In this document: piece by piece, positions 36,870-48,883 of the stretch
Numbering within the stretch: the first letter of the stretch is position 1
How the letters are laid out: each line of letters starts with the position of its first letter
NCBI GenBank assembly: GCA_020746875.1
Contig: JAGTJL010000027.1
Coordinates: 372,001 to 436,000 of the forward strand
DNA length: 64,000 bases
Source: Rhexocercosporidium sp. MPI-PUGE-AT-0058
Lineage: Eukaryota > Ascomycota > Leotiomycetes > Helotiales
Reading direction: 5' to 3'
Made by a program: the position numbers and the translations under genes
The notes under the pieces: model-generated
Told to the model about the DNA's origin: nothing
Databases searched by the model: none
What the model saw: the letters and a program-made list of their open reading frames with translations, nothing else

Positions 36870-38171
36870 GCTAGGTGGGTAGGTTGTTAGGTTTAAGGTA
36901 ACAAAACAGGTAAGGAGTATGTGTGTAGGGGGCAATAAGAATCGGGCGAGTCAGGCGATGCGGGACGGAGGGCGAAGGAGTGACGCAGGATGTGGAATTT
37001 GTGGTGGCTGGAATTGGGCAGAGAGAGGCAAAGTGAGGGATGGCAAGTGCAGTCGATCAACTCGAGCAATATCGCGATTAAAAACACGACATTAGATCAG
37101 CGTCCAGCGATCTAAAATGAAATTGCTAGAAATTTCTCACGATAAGATAAGACCAGATGCGCCCAGTCCAGACCGTGACAGTTCCATATTTTCCCGTTCG
37201 CATTAGGTGATACTTCTATATTGGGTACTACTATAACCCTGGTATACTGTACTTGCGTCCTAGCAGCTTCTACGACGTACGACCAGTCAGTCAACGGCCA
37301 GCCAGCCCTGCTTGCCCCGCCTGTGGCAAACAACAACACGGCACCATCTTCCTAGACTTCGTTCCGAACTTTTATATAATGGCAAACTACTTCTAACAGC
37401 ACGGAATGGAAGCGAGCCAATCAGGATCGACGCAGTATCTGGCCTGGCCTGCACGCCCCTGCCCATGCCCCACCCCACGGCCCACACCCCCGCCCAACGC
37501 CCTGGCTACCGAGCCCTGGCTGGACTGGTCTGGGCTGCGTGGATTGACTTTTCGCCGTCATTATTATTCTCAATTCTTCAGTCTTTACAGAGAGTTCGTG
37601 TTGTAGATAAGTACGCTTGAAGGTCTCATTTTTCTTCTTTTCCTTCTCTCCTTCTCTTCAATCATCCTCGATTCGAATAACGAAACGTTATCTGATTTAG
37701 CTTGACTTAAAGTTTGAGAGGTCACTGCTTATTATACCCTTGAATCACTCATTACGCTGTAGTACTTCTAAGACACGAATGTCACCGAAGTAGAAAAGCC
37801 TCGCGGCATGTAGTAATGTTTTAAATGCAACATATTTCTTTTCGTGAACGCAACGAATCTATCCTGCTAAAGCCGAAATGCAAAGAACTAAAACCTAACT
37901 AAAAGAGAATCTCAGGATCCTAAAAACGTAGCTGAGAAAGAAAGTAAAGTGACCAAAATATAAATAATCACTCGTCGTAACCACAACGCTATTTCCTGTG
38001 TCCTACCCTGAGATTATCTATCCCTAGTGTTCGTTCATCGCTAATATGATTCTTTTCCATCCAAGGTTTTGTAACCTGTTGCTCGCTGTACGCCTGAACA
38101 CCATCGCTCATTCTATAATTTCACCAAATCAAGCCGTCGCTATGCATGATCATAGCTATAACTTAATTGAT
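36870..38171. other. Intergenic region upstream of the FMP42-like gene
   Basis: 1.3 kb holding the promoter of the FMP42-like transporter and the 3' flank of myo-inositol oxygenase. C-rich CCCCA/CCCAC runs occur at about 37440-37510. No gene recognised. Confidence 0.4.
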
Positions 38172-39168
38172 CTACCACTTGAGGACCTTCGTAGGGAAGA
38201 ACTCATCGATGAGCTCGAGGTAATACGGCTACACGTGAATTAGCGGAAGTCATTCGAAGAAACCATTAGAGTAGTGAAGAATATACCTTAAGCTCCTTCA
38301 CACTAGGAACCTCATCACTCTTGCTATACAGATCATAAGGGTTGAACTCCTGTACAGCCTTCAACATCTTATGATCCTTCTCGTTCATGAAATACGTATA
38401 CGCGCCCTGCTGATGCCAAGGGTAAAAAGAGTGGTAGCGGATCATAGCGAGGGCCTCATCGGGGAGGCTCGACTGGTCCTTGAAGACCTGGTAGAGATAC
38501 TCGTCGTGGCCCCAGGAGACCATAAGGTTGTCGATACCGCAGCCGGGCTCGTAGATGCCGTACTGGGTATTATACTTGGGGTTATCGTAATCGGGGTTTC
38601 CGGACATGGTCTCCGGGTAGACGATCTTGTCGCTGAAGGCACAGCCGACGGGGAAGGTGTCGCCCACGACGTCCCATTGCCCTTCAGCGCCATAGAAGAA
38701 GAGGAGCTTGCCTAGATCGTGCACGAGGCCGGTAACTTGCATCCAGCGGGGCTTGCCGTCTCGACGCATCGCTTCGGCGGATTGGATGAGGTGCTCGATC
38801 TGGGAGAGGTCGGTGTCGGGATCGGACTCATCGATAAAGGTGTTGAGCTTCTCCATAGCGTCCCAGACACTCATCTCGGCGCGGGTGGTAGTGCGGAATT
38901 TCTCGCGGACGGCGATGTTGTAGGCGACGGTCTGCTTCTCGTGCTGGGTCTTGTAAAGGCCGTAGACACGCTCGTTGCTCTCGAGGTAGTTGCGGAATTG
39001 AGTCTTGTCTTTCTCGAGTTCGAAGCGCGATTTCTCGTCGGTGGAAGCGGCGGCTTCTTTGGCTTTGAGGCTAGCTTTCATAACGTTGATCTCGTCGACG
39101 AGGTCAGAGACTTCTTCGAGGTCGGCGCCGTTGCGCTGAGAGTAAGGACTGGTTGCTGAAGGCGCCAT
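38172..39168 (-). CDS. Myo-inositol oxygenase
   Basis: Two exons, 39168-38287 and 38228-38172, 312 residues. The intron (GTATAT...TGTAG, 58 bp) is easily missed. Splicing it adds PYYLELIDEFFPTKVLKW, the standard C-terminus of the family; reading through gives a false end after a few codons. Iron-site motifs are present: VTGLVHDLGKLL (His-Asp), MVSWGHDEYL (His) and IRYHSFYPWH (His). The N-terminus (about 60 residues) is hydrophilic and helical. The enzyme is a cytosolic di-iron oxygenase that cleaves myo-inositol with O2 to D-glucuronate, opening inositol for use as carbon. Length and motifs are normal, and the gene looks fully intact. Confidence 0.95.
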
Positions 39169-41288
39169 TATGAAAAGTGATGTGAGTGTGGATGTGGATG
39201 TGAGAGCGAGGAAAGAGGAAGAAGAAGAGCGCGAGTGATTAAGTATTTGAAAGAATATTCGGTACGCAAAGCTGTGTTATGTATGTCGATGCTAGCTGGT
39301 ACTTCGTGTTTAAGAGACGTAGGTAACTTGACGATTCAAATGTGAAAACAGACTTGTCGAAATTCACAAAAGGATTGATGCACAGGAGGAGGAGCAGGTG
39401 ATGAGAGACGGTCTTTAATAGAGCTCAAAATACAACCGCACGACAGGATTCAGACAATTAGGGAATTACTACCAACAAGCTCTGCTTCGCCCTACCGGTG
39501 AAAATTGCCAGAAACGTGTAACCTGTGGTACAGTACACTAGCACTTACATTAGCAGGTTCAGAAAACCTAGTGTCTTTAGTCTCCATACTTTCGTGTCCT
39601 GTCCGTGGGCGAGAGTGATTCGAGGACTGGTACTATGACAACAAGTGTACTATAATGCCAGATTTAAAGAGAAAGAGGATTATAAAAATGGGGAAAAGGG
39701 TTCGAGTCGGCATCGTGAGATCTATGGCAAGGGTCTTGTAAGTCTTTCCGGCAAATTACGGGTATCTCCGCAGAAAATCGAGAAGCTTTCATGCACGTGT
39801 GATACACCTCACGTCGGTGTCGTTCGGTTTATGGCGGAAGAGTTGCGAAGATATTTGTTCGTTTAAGTGGGGAGAGGTGGAGGAGGGGGGATTCGTCGGG
39901 ATTGAATGAGGGAATTCTCAGCGGGGAGCTAAAAGCGAGCCGCGGTAAATCTCCTCTTCTGGATGCTCGTGCTCCGGACATTGGACGGCAAAATCTTCGG
40001 GGACTTGTGATTTTTCATGTGTAATAAGGATCCCAGAGTTAGGGTGAGATGAAACAAGGAACGAAAGGCTTGTGACGTTCCAGTACGAGGTAGTATTTTA
40101 TGGTGCACGTGTGTAACTTGTGTACTCCCAGGGTAATAAAGGTTTGCTTGCTGGAGTGGGAGTTCTTAGTTTCTGGTCAACTGGTACGAGGAGTAAGTTG
40201 TATTATTTGGACGCAACTTAAAGAATTGCCTACTTAAGAGTAAATGAGGCAATTCTTCCTAGAGCGCTGGAGTAATGTCGCTATTGGCACCAGCGGCTCG
40301 TGAGAATATGGAATAACATAGCTATAATGAGGGCAGGTGTATCGCCCACAGGACTCGCTGAAGCTCAAGCTACGAGAAATGGGCAGACTTGAATGATACT
40401 CTTACTTGCCTGCGAGCAGGTACAATTCAAACCGCGCTGTTTTTTGCTCTAGAAACCGCTTCAGAGGGGATCTGCCTTAGGCAGGCCACAGCCAGAGGTA
40501 CGAGTTATTAGGCACGAGTTATATATGTAAAAGCGATTCCTTTCTTCCCTTCGCCTCCGGTCCTTCAGTTATGAGCCTCGTCGATGAGGGCTTATGTTTG
40601 TGTTTCGTAAAGAAGAATTCGATCGGCAGAGGTGTGGAGGTCGTAGGGTTTGTGAGTTGTAAGCATGATTGTCATAGAAGGCGAAGTCGCGACTACTCAT
40701 TCCAAAGCATCACGAGGGAACCACGCATCATCTCACCTCTGATCCATCATATCAACGTCGCCTATGAGCAAGAGTTCATTCAGTAAACAGGCTCATGATC
40801 ATCTCCCTATCTCACCAAACTCTTCTTCAAGCCCGAGCACGAGGCTCAGATCCCAATGAAAAGGTCTCTGGAGAGAGTGCAATCAAAAATTCCCCCGATA
40901 TCGCCCCCGAAAGAGAGATAACGATTCTCAACGCCCCGATGTGCAATGGAGGTTTTGTATCGCAAGCGAAGCCATTCATGAGCGGCCAGCTTCCAAGAAG
41001 GTAAGTATGAGGAGGAGTAGAAGGGAGTAGGAGGAGGAGGGTTTATATGTGGGAGGGAGCACTAGCGTGGTGACGGAGGTGTTTGAGAGGTTTGCTTTCT
41101 TTGTTGGATACTTTGCTCTGTGGTTAGTGGATATCACCACACCTAGAACAACAAACCCTTCCTCACACAGAGACCGAGACTCTATACATACCCAATCAAT
41201 CGATCAATCATACTACGGGTAACCTCGAATATATCCTCATCCAGCCACCCACCCACCTTCCTTCTTACCCCAGTACCTCTACCTCTCC
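39169..41288. promoter_or_regulatory. Divergent intergenic region, inositol oxygenase and amino-acid transporter
   Basis: 2.1 kb between divergent starts. No gene recognised. GA-rich runs lie just upstream of both ORFs (39180-39240 and 41010-41045), consistent with promoter or leader sequence. Confidence 0.4.
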
Positions 41289-43040
41289 ATGTCCCGCCTC
41301 GAACGAGACGAGCTGGAGGAAGAGAGGAGGGCAGCAGAAATTGTCGCCAGGCACATCGACCCCGCATACACCGCCGATTTCGACGACCGCCCACAGGTAC
41401 AGGTACAGGGCCGCCCAACCCCCCCACACACCGCTGGTGACGACGCGCGAGAACACGAAAGCTCCTTGAAGCTGCAGGGAGGGGACATACATCGAGATAT
41501 CTACAAGATCAGCGCCCGCGGGGGCGGGAGTCAAATGCAGAGAGCCCAGACGTTTTCGCATCCAGGAAGGGCGAGTCCGGCAGAGGCCACAGAACAAAGA
41601 GAACCAGGCGGCTTTCGAAGATATTTCGTACAGCAGCAGCTGATGAAGCGCTCCACGAGTTTCACTGCCCCGATCACGAGCAACTTTGTACACTTCCTGG
41701 ATCTCTATGGCTCTTTTGCCGGAGAGGATCTCGCGGAATCCGAGGATGATAATGCGATCGAGAGTGATGAGGAGGAACGGCTGATGCCAGGAGAGGGGAA
41801 TGGAGATGGAGAGAGAAGACCTCTTTTGGGGAGACGGAAGTCCGCTCGAGCATCAAAGCCAGGGGATGCCAGTTTGACAAGGACTTTCTTCCTCCTGATC
41901 AAGTCGTTCATTGGAACCGGTGTGCTATTTCTCCCGAAGGCTTTCAAAAACGGCGGACTGGCTTTCTCTCTGGTTATTCTGGTGATGATCTCCTTGATAT
42001 CTTGCCTAGCATTCCATTTGCTGCTCAAATGTCGAGCCAAATATGGCGGAGGATATGGTGATATCGCGGAAGCTATTGGCGGAAAGCGGATGAGGTCGAT
42101 TACGCTGGCATCCATCACCCTTTCACAGCTTGGATTCGTTTGCGCTGGTATCATCTTCTCAGCAGAGAATTTGTACTCATTTCTGGAGGCTGTCACCAAG
42201 AGTGCCTCGCCACTAGCTATCACGACTCTGATCGGGATTCAGTTGATTGTTCTGGTACCATTGGCCTTCATTCGAGACATATCGAAGTTGGGTGGTGCTG
42301 CTTTGCTTGCTGATGTCTTCATTCTTCTCGGACTTGGATACATCTACTCTTACGACATCTCGACCCTCGCCACGGACGGTATGAGCGAGACTGTCAAGAT
42401 TTTCAACCCACGGGATTTCACTCTTACCATTGGATCCGCCATCTTTACCTTCGAGGGCATTGGATTGATTCTCCCCATTCAATCATCCATGAAAGAACCT
42501 CAAAAGTTCGAGGGCTTGCTGTACACAGTCATGTTCATCATCACCATCATCTTCGCATCGGTAGGAGCTCTCAGCTACGCTACATTCGGAGACAAGACGA
42601 CTGTCGAGATTATCAACAACTTCCCCCAAGACTCGAAGTTGGTTAATGCAGTCCAATTTCTCTACTCTCTTGCCGTTCTGGCAGGAGACCCAGTTCAGCT
42701 GTTCCCCGCCATGAGAATCCTGGAAGGATCACTCTTCGGTCATCGATCCGGCAAGCAGAACGCCAAGACCAAATGGAAGAAGAATGCTTTCAGGACTCTC
42801 CTGGTATGTGGATGTGGCTTGGTATCAATCCTTGGAGCTACCAATTTGGACAAGTTTGTTGCTTTGATCGGATCTTTCGCCTGTGTGCCGTTGGTCTACA
42901 TCTATCCCGCATATTTGCATTGGAAAGGTATTGCCGAGAACAAGTATGTTAAAGCTGGAGATGTACTTTTGATGGGGGTGGGACTTGTTGCTATGATTTA
43001 TACTACCGCAGTCACTGTTAGTCGGTGGTCATCTAGTTGA
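41289..43040 (+). CDS. Vacuolar amino-acid transporter (AAAP family, AVT3/AVT4-like)
   Basis: Single exon, 583 residues. The first 195 or so residues are hydrophilic and acidic (ESEDDNAIESDEEERLMPGE). About 11 membrane segments follow, beginning with TFFLLIKSFIGTGVLFLPKAFKNGG, the N-terminal signature of amino acid/auxin permease family members. Further conserved parts are SQLGFVCAGIIFSAENL, IFTFEGIGLILPIQSSMKEP and ALSYATFGDKTTVEIINNFP. A long acidic N-terminus plus this core is typical of yeast AVT3/AVT4, which export neutral and basic amino acids from the vacuole. The gene is intact. Confidence 0.9.
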   Translation: MSRLERDELEEERRAAEIVARHIDPAYTADFDDRPQVQVQGRPTPPHTAGDDAREHESSLKLQGGDIHRDIYKISARGGGSQMQRAQTFSHPGRASPAEATEQREPGGFRRYFVQQQLMKRSTSFTAPITSNFVHFLDLYGSFAGEDLAESEDDNAIESDEEERLMPGEGNGDGERRPLLGRRKSARASKPGDASLTRTFFLLIKSFIGTGVLFLPKAFKNGGLAFSLVILVMISLISCLAFHLLLKCRAKYGGGYGDIAEAIGGKRMRSITLASITLSQLGFVCAGIIFSAENLYSFLEAVTKSASPLAITTLIGIQLIVLVPLAFIRDISKLGGAALLADVFILLGLGYIYSYDISTLATDGMSETVKIFNPRDFTLTIGSAIFTFEGIGLILPIQSSMKEPQKFEGLLYTVMFIITIIFASVGALSYATFGDKTTVEIINNFPQDSKLVNAVQFLYSLAVLAGDPVQLFPAMRILEGSLFGHRSGKQNAKTKWKKNAFRTLLVCGCGLVSILGATNLDKFVALIGSFACVPLVYIYPAYLHWKGIAENKYVKAGDVLLMGVGLVAMIYTTAVTVSRWSSS

Positions 43041-43826
43041 TGTTGTGTAGGAATACGATTTGTCTGTGGTTTGGAGATGTATCAGAACTCACTTCATTGA
43101 AGCATCTGAAGTTGAGATGAGTTTTGCAGGTGAGTGTATCTAGTACTTGTTGTAAGCAAATCCAGCAAAGATACTTTGTTTGGCCATTGGACTCCAATTC
43201 TCCTACTGCAGCATACGCACACCTATCGCACCCATTTTGTTAGTTTAGAGTTCATATCTCTTGGTCACAACGTGGAAATCGCGGTCTGCTCAACGAAGAA
43301 CCCAAAACATGAGATTTACGTACAGGCCATGAATCTTATTCTTTTCTGACTGCATAGAAAATCTAGAGCTCGTTGATGCTCAGGAAGCGGCCAGTTTCCA
43401 CTGTTCCGTGCTTTCGATTTTACTGGAGAATGCGATCTATGATTGAATTTTTGGGCTTGAAGCTACTTCAGATTTGAACGGCTGCATTTTCCAAATTATG
43501 CACCAGTATCTCTCCTAAAACGGAACTTTACTTGCAAGTCCAGTCTCTATTTTGGCATCTCAGCATGTGTATCTCTTTGTTCGCTTGAAGTCGTAGTCCC
43601 TACTAGACTGCTTTGGAATCATAGTTTCTTTATACTCACTGTTTGCAGGTGGTTGCGCAGACCACTTTCAATTTCGTCGAGTTACAAAGGAGCCATTGAT
43701 TGCTCTTCAGAACATTGACCGTCAGAACCTTGCACTTGAAAACTTGACAAAGTCAAAGCCAACAGGTGTGGATAACTAAACCTCCTCCCTCCAATTCAAT
43801 AGTTTTTATCTAAGAAATACCTCAAT
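43041..43826. other. Intergenic region
   Basis: 786 bp between two plus-strand genes; 3' flank of the transporter and promoter of the SNF2-family gene. No gene or repeat seen. Confidence 0.4.
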
Positions 43827-46800
43827 ATGAAGTCCATTTGGAACAAGCTCAAAGACAAGTCCAGTGGTACCCCCCAAGGGGCCATTGAGGGTGCAGGACG
43901 GCGCGAATCGCATTTCCATGAGGCAATTCGGCAAGCTTCTCTTGTGCAGTTGAATGTGGCAATCGAAGTCATGAGACCATACTCGAAGGACTCGAAGGTC
44001 TACGAGGAACACAAAGCACCGCTGTCAATATTATTGGAGGAAGGAAAAGACGCTGCAGTAGCACATAATTATAGCTTCCAGAAGTTCAAGGAAGTATTCC
44101 AGGAGAAAATGGACGACTGGACCATTGAAAATTTGGACCCTGTATCTCCTGCGGGTCTTCGACATGCCATCGACATGAGCTATGGACACCTCTACTGGGA
44201 GTCGGGTATCGGAGACATGGAAAAGGTATTTGACCAGGACAGCTTCGCCGTCGCCCTTAATGGACTCTATCTCAAGCGAGGAGCAAGTGATCACCTAGAT
44301 TTCCTGTATCGGCCAGAATATGAAGAAGAGAGGAGACTCCGGCAGATGACCGACCTTGCTAAAGGAACTGTCGAGAATCGCTCTTCTAGTCTGCCAGCCG
44401 ATGCGTCGAAGCCCGGGATGGGGGAGGAAAACAGACCAACGACTTCATCATCCTCCCAAATATCACCTCGCACACCTTGGCACCGAAAAGCAGGTTCGTT
44501 ACCTGGACAGTCCTCTGCCCATACGCCTGAGCCAGGTCTCGAGCGAGTGCCAACTCAGCAATCGGCTAACGGTGCCAAGAAGACTCAGCTCTCGATAAAG
44601 GCACTTCTGAGGGCAGTCAAGGGCCCAGAAAGCAAGGCAGAGGAACGCGAAAGATTCAGGTCATTGTATTCGGAAAAGAACAGAGCGAGCTACAAGCGGG
44701 GCGGAAATGACAAGGAGATCTCTGTGGAAGAAATCCGACGCATCTCCGCTGCTGATCACGAGGTTATTGAAGGGGAGGCCGATGATATCGAGCAACACTC
44801 CGAGGAGGATGAGGGAGACGTCGAGAATGCTGATCGGATCGTGGCCAAGTAGGTCTTCTTGCGGGGTCGTCGATCAAGAACTAACAGATTTTCAGATTAC
44901 AGGAACTTACGAAACTTCCAGGGTTAGCTCAAGTGGATGCACCAGGCAGTTTCCCAGGGAATGCTGTTCGTTGGAAGGAATGTTGTGCAATGTTTCGCTG
45001 TAACCCTCGTAATACTGGCAGTAAGTGATCCCGACGAGTGTTCCCGATAGTCAATTGTACTAATTTGGGGACTTCAAGTTGATCAAAGGTTGAAAATCGC
45101 TGGACTCAATACCCGAATCTACCAGTACCAAGCTCTTGGGGTATATTGGCAGATGATCACCGCACGTGAACTTGGAGGGGGATTTCTTGCGGACGATATG
45201 GGACTGGGAAAGACACTTTCTTTTCTTGCCTACGTCGTTGTAGAGCGCCAACTTGCCGTTCTAGAGCGGGCCGTCATCAAGTCTCGCGAAGCCAAAGACG
45301 GCAAGCACTTGCTAGAAGGTCAAGATGGAGTATGTCCAACACCGCCAACAGAAGGCTGGATTATATGCCCGTGTTCTTCATCAAGTCCAACATCAAAGAT
45401 GCACTTACAACCAGGCCTAAGAATGGTGTGTGTCCCATCCCCAGTGGTCCGACAGTGGTGGAAACAATGGACCCTTCATGTGGACACGACAGACTCAACT
45501 CTAGGGTTGAAACTCGTCGTAGACCACCCTCCAACATTTCAAGACTTCACCCTGACGTCGGCGGAGTTTAAAATGAAGGCAGATGGTCCTAGCAAAACAA
45601 GAATGGAAGCCAAAAAAGCCCCCAAGGACAGTCAGAAGAACGATGAACCGCAAGTGTACAATGAATGCTTCCTCCTCCTAACAACACAAGAAACTTTCCC
45701 GAAGCTTGTCAAAGAATTTTCGAAGACTGAAGGATATACCCACAATCCAAAAGAGCCCGGGTAAGACCCCTTCTAACCTTTACAATCCTCAGCTAACGCT
45801 GTACAGTGCATGGATCAAAACTTCTAGACAAAATCGATGCTCATTGATTTTTGGAATAGCTATGATTGACGAGTGTCATGAGGAATACTTCAAGAACACA
45901 GGCAGAGCGAAGATTTTGACAGACCTTCCAAGGTTTAACAGCGATGTTAGACCATTCTTGTTTGGATATTCCGGAACACCGTTCTCACAGACCCCTCGAG
46001 GTATCGAAGGTGTTTTGTGGGCTATCGAGAAACATTCTAACACCGTTGAAGAAGCATTTTCTTGGGCAAAGCTGGATAAAATATGCAAGGAGTTTGACGC
46101 ACAGCTGAAAAATGAGATGCCCGATTTGACTGTGGTTGACTCCTGTTTAGCTGACTTCAAATTATTCATGACCAGATTCATGATTCGACGTACAGCAGAT
46201 ACTGTGTGGTTCGGCCATCCATTGATAGAGGTGAAGCCGCACATACATACCGATATCTTGCTGGAGACGAACGAAACCTACGAAGGGGATATTCGGGATT
46301 ACGAGAAGCAGTTTGACGACGAAAGAGAGAAAATGCTGGAAAGTCTCCAGTTGAAATGGGATTCAACAGCTCCTGATTTAAGACGAACAAACATCCGCCC
46401 AACAAAACTGGGATTCAATGTTATGATCCGCGCTCACTGGAGAGCTAGGCTTCTTGCCACGTTTCCGTACTTGTACGAAATGGCACTTCCAAATGCGAGA
46501 GATCCACTCAGTCTCACGCCAGAAGAAGCGCTGGTCTTCTTGAAAGCCTCTCCCAGAGATAGTAACCAGTACAAGAAGCATTTGAGATCAATCGTGGAGA
46601 ACAGCCCGAAGTGTTTGTGGCTTTATAATTTCATTCATGAGTTGAAGAAGAGCACGGACATTGAGGGCAATCAGCATAGATTGGTGATCATGACTAGTTT
46701 CCCACAAGTTGCATATGTTTTGAGCCTTGTTAGTATATTCTATTTTCTTTCTCTAACATCTGCTGATATAGTTAGTTTGTTCTGAAATACTTTCCGGAGT

Positions 46801-47216
46801 ACAAGGACCTTTTGGGGGTAGTTGCGGGCAAGATGAAACGGAGCGACAAGACGACGATTATAAATGCCTTTACTGATACAGTCGAGGGCAATGAGAGCAA
46901 GAAAAACAAAAAGGAGGTTCGCATTCTCATTGGACTGACTCGCGCCATTGGAGTCGGCCTTCAACTGCAGAAGGCGTGTCATGTTGTTTTGATGGAGCCA
47001 GACTACGAATTCGTGAATGAGTTGCAGGCTTATGGTCGGGTGCACAGAATTGGACAAAAGAACCCCTTCTCAAGATCATATCGCCTGATAGACGGAGGGA
47101 GCTATGTTGAAACGCTTATTCTGAAACGACAAGAGGATCGGAAAGAGGTTGCAGGGACGCTAATAAATGAACAAGAGGTCATGGAGACTGAAGGGCGTTT
47201 GAGAGCAATATGGTAG
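43827..47216 (+). CDS. SNF2-family DEAD/DEAH-like ATPase
   Basis: Five exons: 43827-44848, 44896-45020, 45079-45760, 45807-46728 and 46776-47216, 1063 residues. The first 340 residues are hydrophilic with a Ser/Pro-rich part and an acidic end. The ATPase starts in exon 3: YQYQALGVYWQM, the Walker A GGGFLADDMGLGKT, then motif II as IDECHEE instead of DEAH/DEGH, and FGYSGTP (motif III). The C-terminal helicase lobe has LIGLTRAIGVGLQLQKA, HVVLMEPDYE and YGRVHRIGQK (motif VI). SNF2 proteins move or remodel DNA-bound proteins using ATP. No bromo, chromo or RING domain is seen, so the subfamily is open. The ATPase core holds a long insert of about 150 residues after Walker A. Confidence 0.88.
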
Positions 47217-47635
47217 GGAGGAACCTCGGATGTTTTGAGTCAACTCTTCTCACGTAAAAGAGACCAACACTTGAACAACAACACATCATTTTACACATAT
47301 TCAATCTAATACCTCTTTTTCCCCGCCCCTCTTTTGCAAATTCTTTCTACTCAGATATGTGATATCTTTAGATTTCGTTGCAGGTTTATGCTAGTTTAAG
47401 TTACGGGTTAGCCATGTGGACAGAGTCTGCCACGCTAGTCAGACCACTAGTCATTAGAGAGCATATCTGCAGATCTCACCACCACTGTAATTAATACTAC
47501 AAGTCAATCAACAACTCCGCACCTCAATGCTTCCTAGTCTAGTCGTGAATATCCTAGCAATATATAGTCTTTATCATGAAGTATTTATTTAATATAATAC
47601 ACATACATCTACTCCCAAAACCTGAGTTTATCTAC
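47217..47635. other. Convergent intergenic region
   Basis: AT-rich 3' flanks. A 15-bp palindrome-containing string AGATATGTGATATCT near 47353 also occurs inside the solo LTR (about 53734), with loose similarity around it, so a very old LTR relic is possible but not shown. Confidence 0.3.
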
Positions 47636-48883
47636 TTACCTCCCTTCCTCAACTACAACAGCCACAACCACACAAATATCATCAACCTTCCCACCCCTCC
47701 AATTCTCATACGGATAGTACTTCTGCACCTCCCTCGCAAACGGCCCATCAACCCTAGTATTCATACTCGCCGACTTCGCCTCGCTCGTGATACCCACGGC
47801 CAAGAAACTCTGCAAGCTAGGTATCAACTCTTCTGCACCCGCCTTCCCATCATCCGCCATCGTGAACGCCTGTAGACTCTCCCCAACACTTACCCCGCCA
47901 TTGGTATGTTCCCACGCCCTCGCACCTAGCATAACCTTCGAGACAATCCTTAAGATATCCTGACTTGAGAGATTGTCCCAAACGCCATCGCTAGCAAAGA
48001 CAAGGACATCACCATGCCTCAGCTTATGCTGCGAAACATTCGCATCTTTTGGGAAATCGCACAGCTGCTCCCCTCCAAACGCCGCCGCCTGAGCCAGCAC
48101 CTTCTCCGGCACAATCGACAGCTGATACGGCGTATTGAACGCATGAGTCTGCGGTTCGGAGTAGTTATGTATAGCATTCAACCTCAACTGCACGAACCCC
48201 GAGTCTCCCAAATTCGCAACCTCTAGCATCCCATCTCCCTTCGCAACAGCCACACATGCCGTACTTCCCCCTGCTCTGACCGAATCGTCGTTGCAGATAT
48301 CCTCGTAGCCGCGCTGCATAAGACTCCTCGCTCCTAGAGGCGGGTTCCATTCCTCTGCTTTATGTGTATATGCAGCGTGAGCCATGTAATCGCAGAACCC
48401 GTGCGCGAAGTCAGCTGGGTCGACGCCGGAGTCTACCCATCCTCCTACACCGTCTGCGACGCCAAGGGCGACGTCAGGGCTCTCTCCTACGCGGCTTATG
48501 AAGAATGCATCTTGTCCGCTGTCCGGGCGGGTGCGTTTGTCTTTCCGGCGTGCGCGGATGTGGTTATAGGGGTTGAAGTTGAAAACGTTGGTGTCGGGAT
48601 TGTAGCGCCGGTCTTTGGCCGTAAAAGATGCTGCGATGCCGTATGTGAATTTAGGGTTTGAAATTGTTGATCGTAGGGTCGTGAAAGATCTGAAGGTTGT
48701 TTGTCTATATTTAGGGAGGTATTGTATCGAGTTGTGGGAGATTCGTGATTGTTGGAAGGAGGAGGGCTGAATTCTAACGGATAAAGGGTTTCTAGACGCT
48801 GGTATCCCACTGCTCATGCATGCTGCAAGATGCGAAGTGTTTGTCTTGTATACTGTAACAGCAAATCTCTCAATAGAAACCAT
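47636..48883 (-). CDS. PP2C-type phosphatase, PTC7-like
   Basis: Single exon of 415 residues; a start at Met23 (48817) is equally possible. The N-terminus is rich in Arg/Ser/Thr and lacks acids (SFQQSRISHNS...KYRQTTFRSFTTLR), as in a mitochondrial targeting sequence. PP2C motifs: DSGQDAFFI (metal Asp), ALGVADGVGGW, GSTACVAVAKGDG, VANLGDSGFVQLR, VLVFASDGVWDNLSSQDI and the C-terminal DDICVVVAVV. Yeast PTC7 is a mitochondrial Mn/Mg-dependent Ser/Thr phosphatase that acts on coenzyme Q biosynthesis proteins. The motifs are all present, so activity is expected. Confidence 0.9.
   Translation of the reverse strand: MVSIERFAVTVYKTNTSHLAACMSSGIPASRNPLSVRIQPSSFQQSRISHNSIQYLPKYRQTTFRSFTTLRSTISNPKFTYGIAASFTAKDRRYNPDTNVFNFNPYNHIRARRKDKRTRPDSGQDAFFISRVGESPDVALGVADGVGGWVDSGVDPADFAHGFCDYMAHAAYTHKAEEWNPPLGARSLMQRGYEDICNDDSVRAGGSTACVAVAKGDGMLEVANLGDSGFVQLRLNAIHNYSEPQTHAFNTPYQLSIVPEKVLAQAAAFGGEQLCDFPKDANVSQHKLRHGDVLVFASDGVWDNLSSQDILRIVSKVMLGARAWEHTNGGVSVGESLQAFTMADDGKAGAEELIPSLQSFLAVGITSEAKSASMNTRVDGPFAREVQKYYPYENWRGGKVDDICVVVAVVVEEGR

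Noticed and set aside
39640..39720. tRNA-like GGTTCGAGTC box
   Set aside because: No matching acceptor stem, D-arm or anticodon stem could be laid out around it.
47217..47480. Second LTR copy near the SNF2-family gene
   Set aside because: Only a 15-bp palindromic string and loose similarity are shared with the solo LTR; not enough to call.
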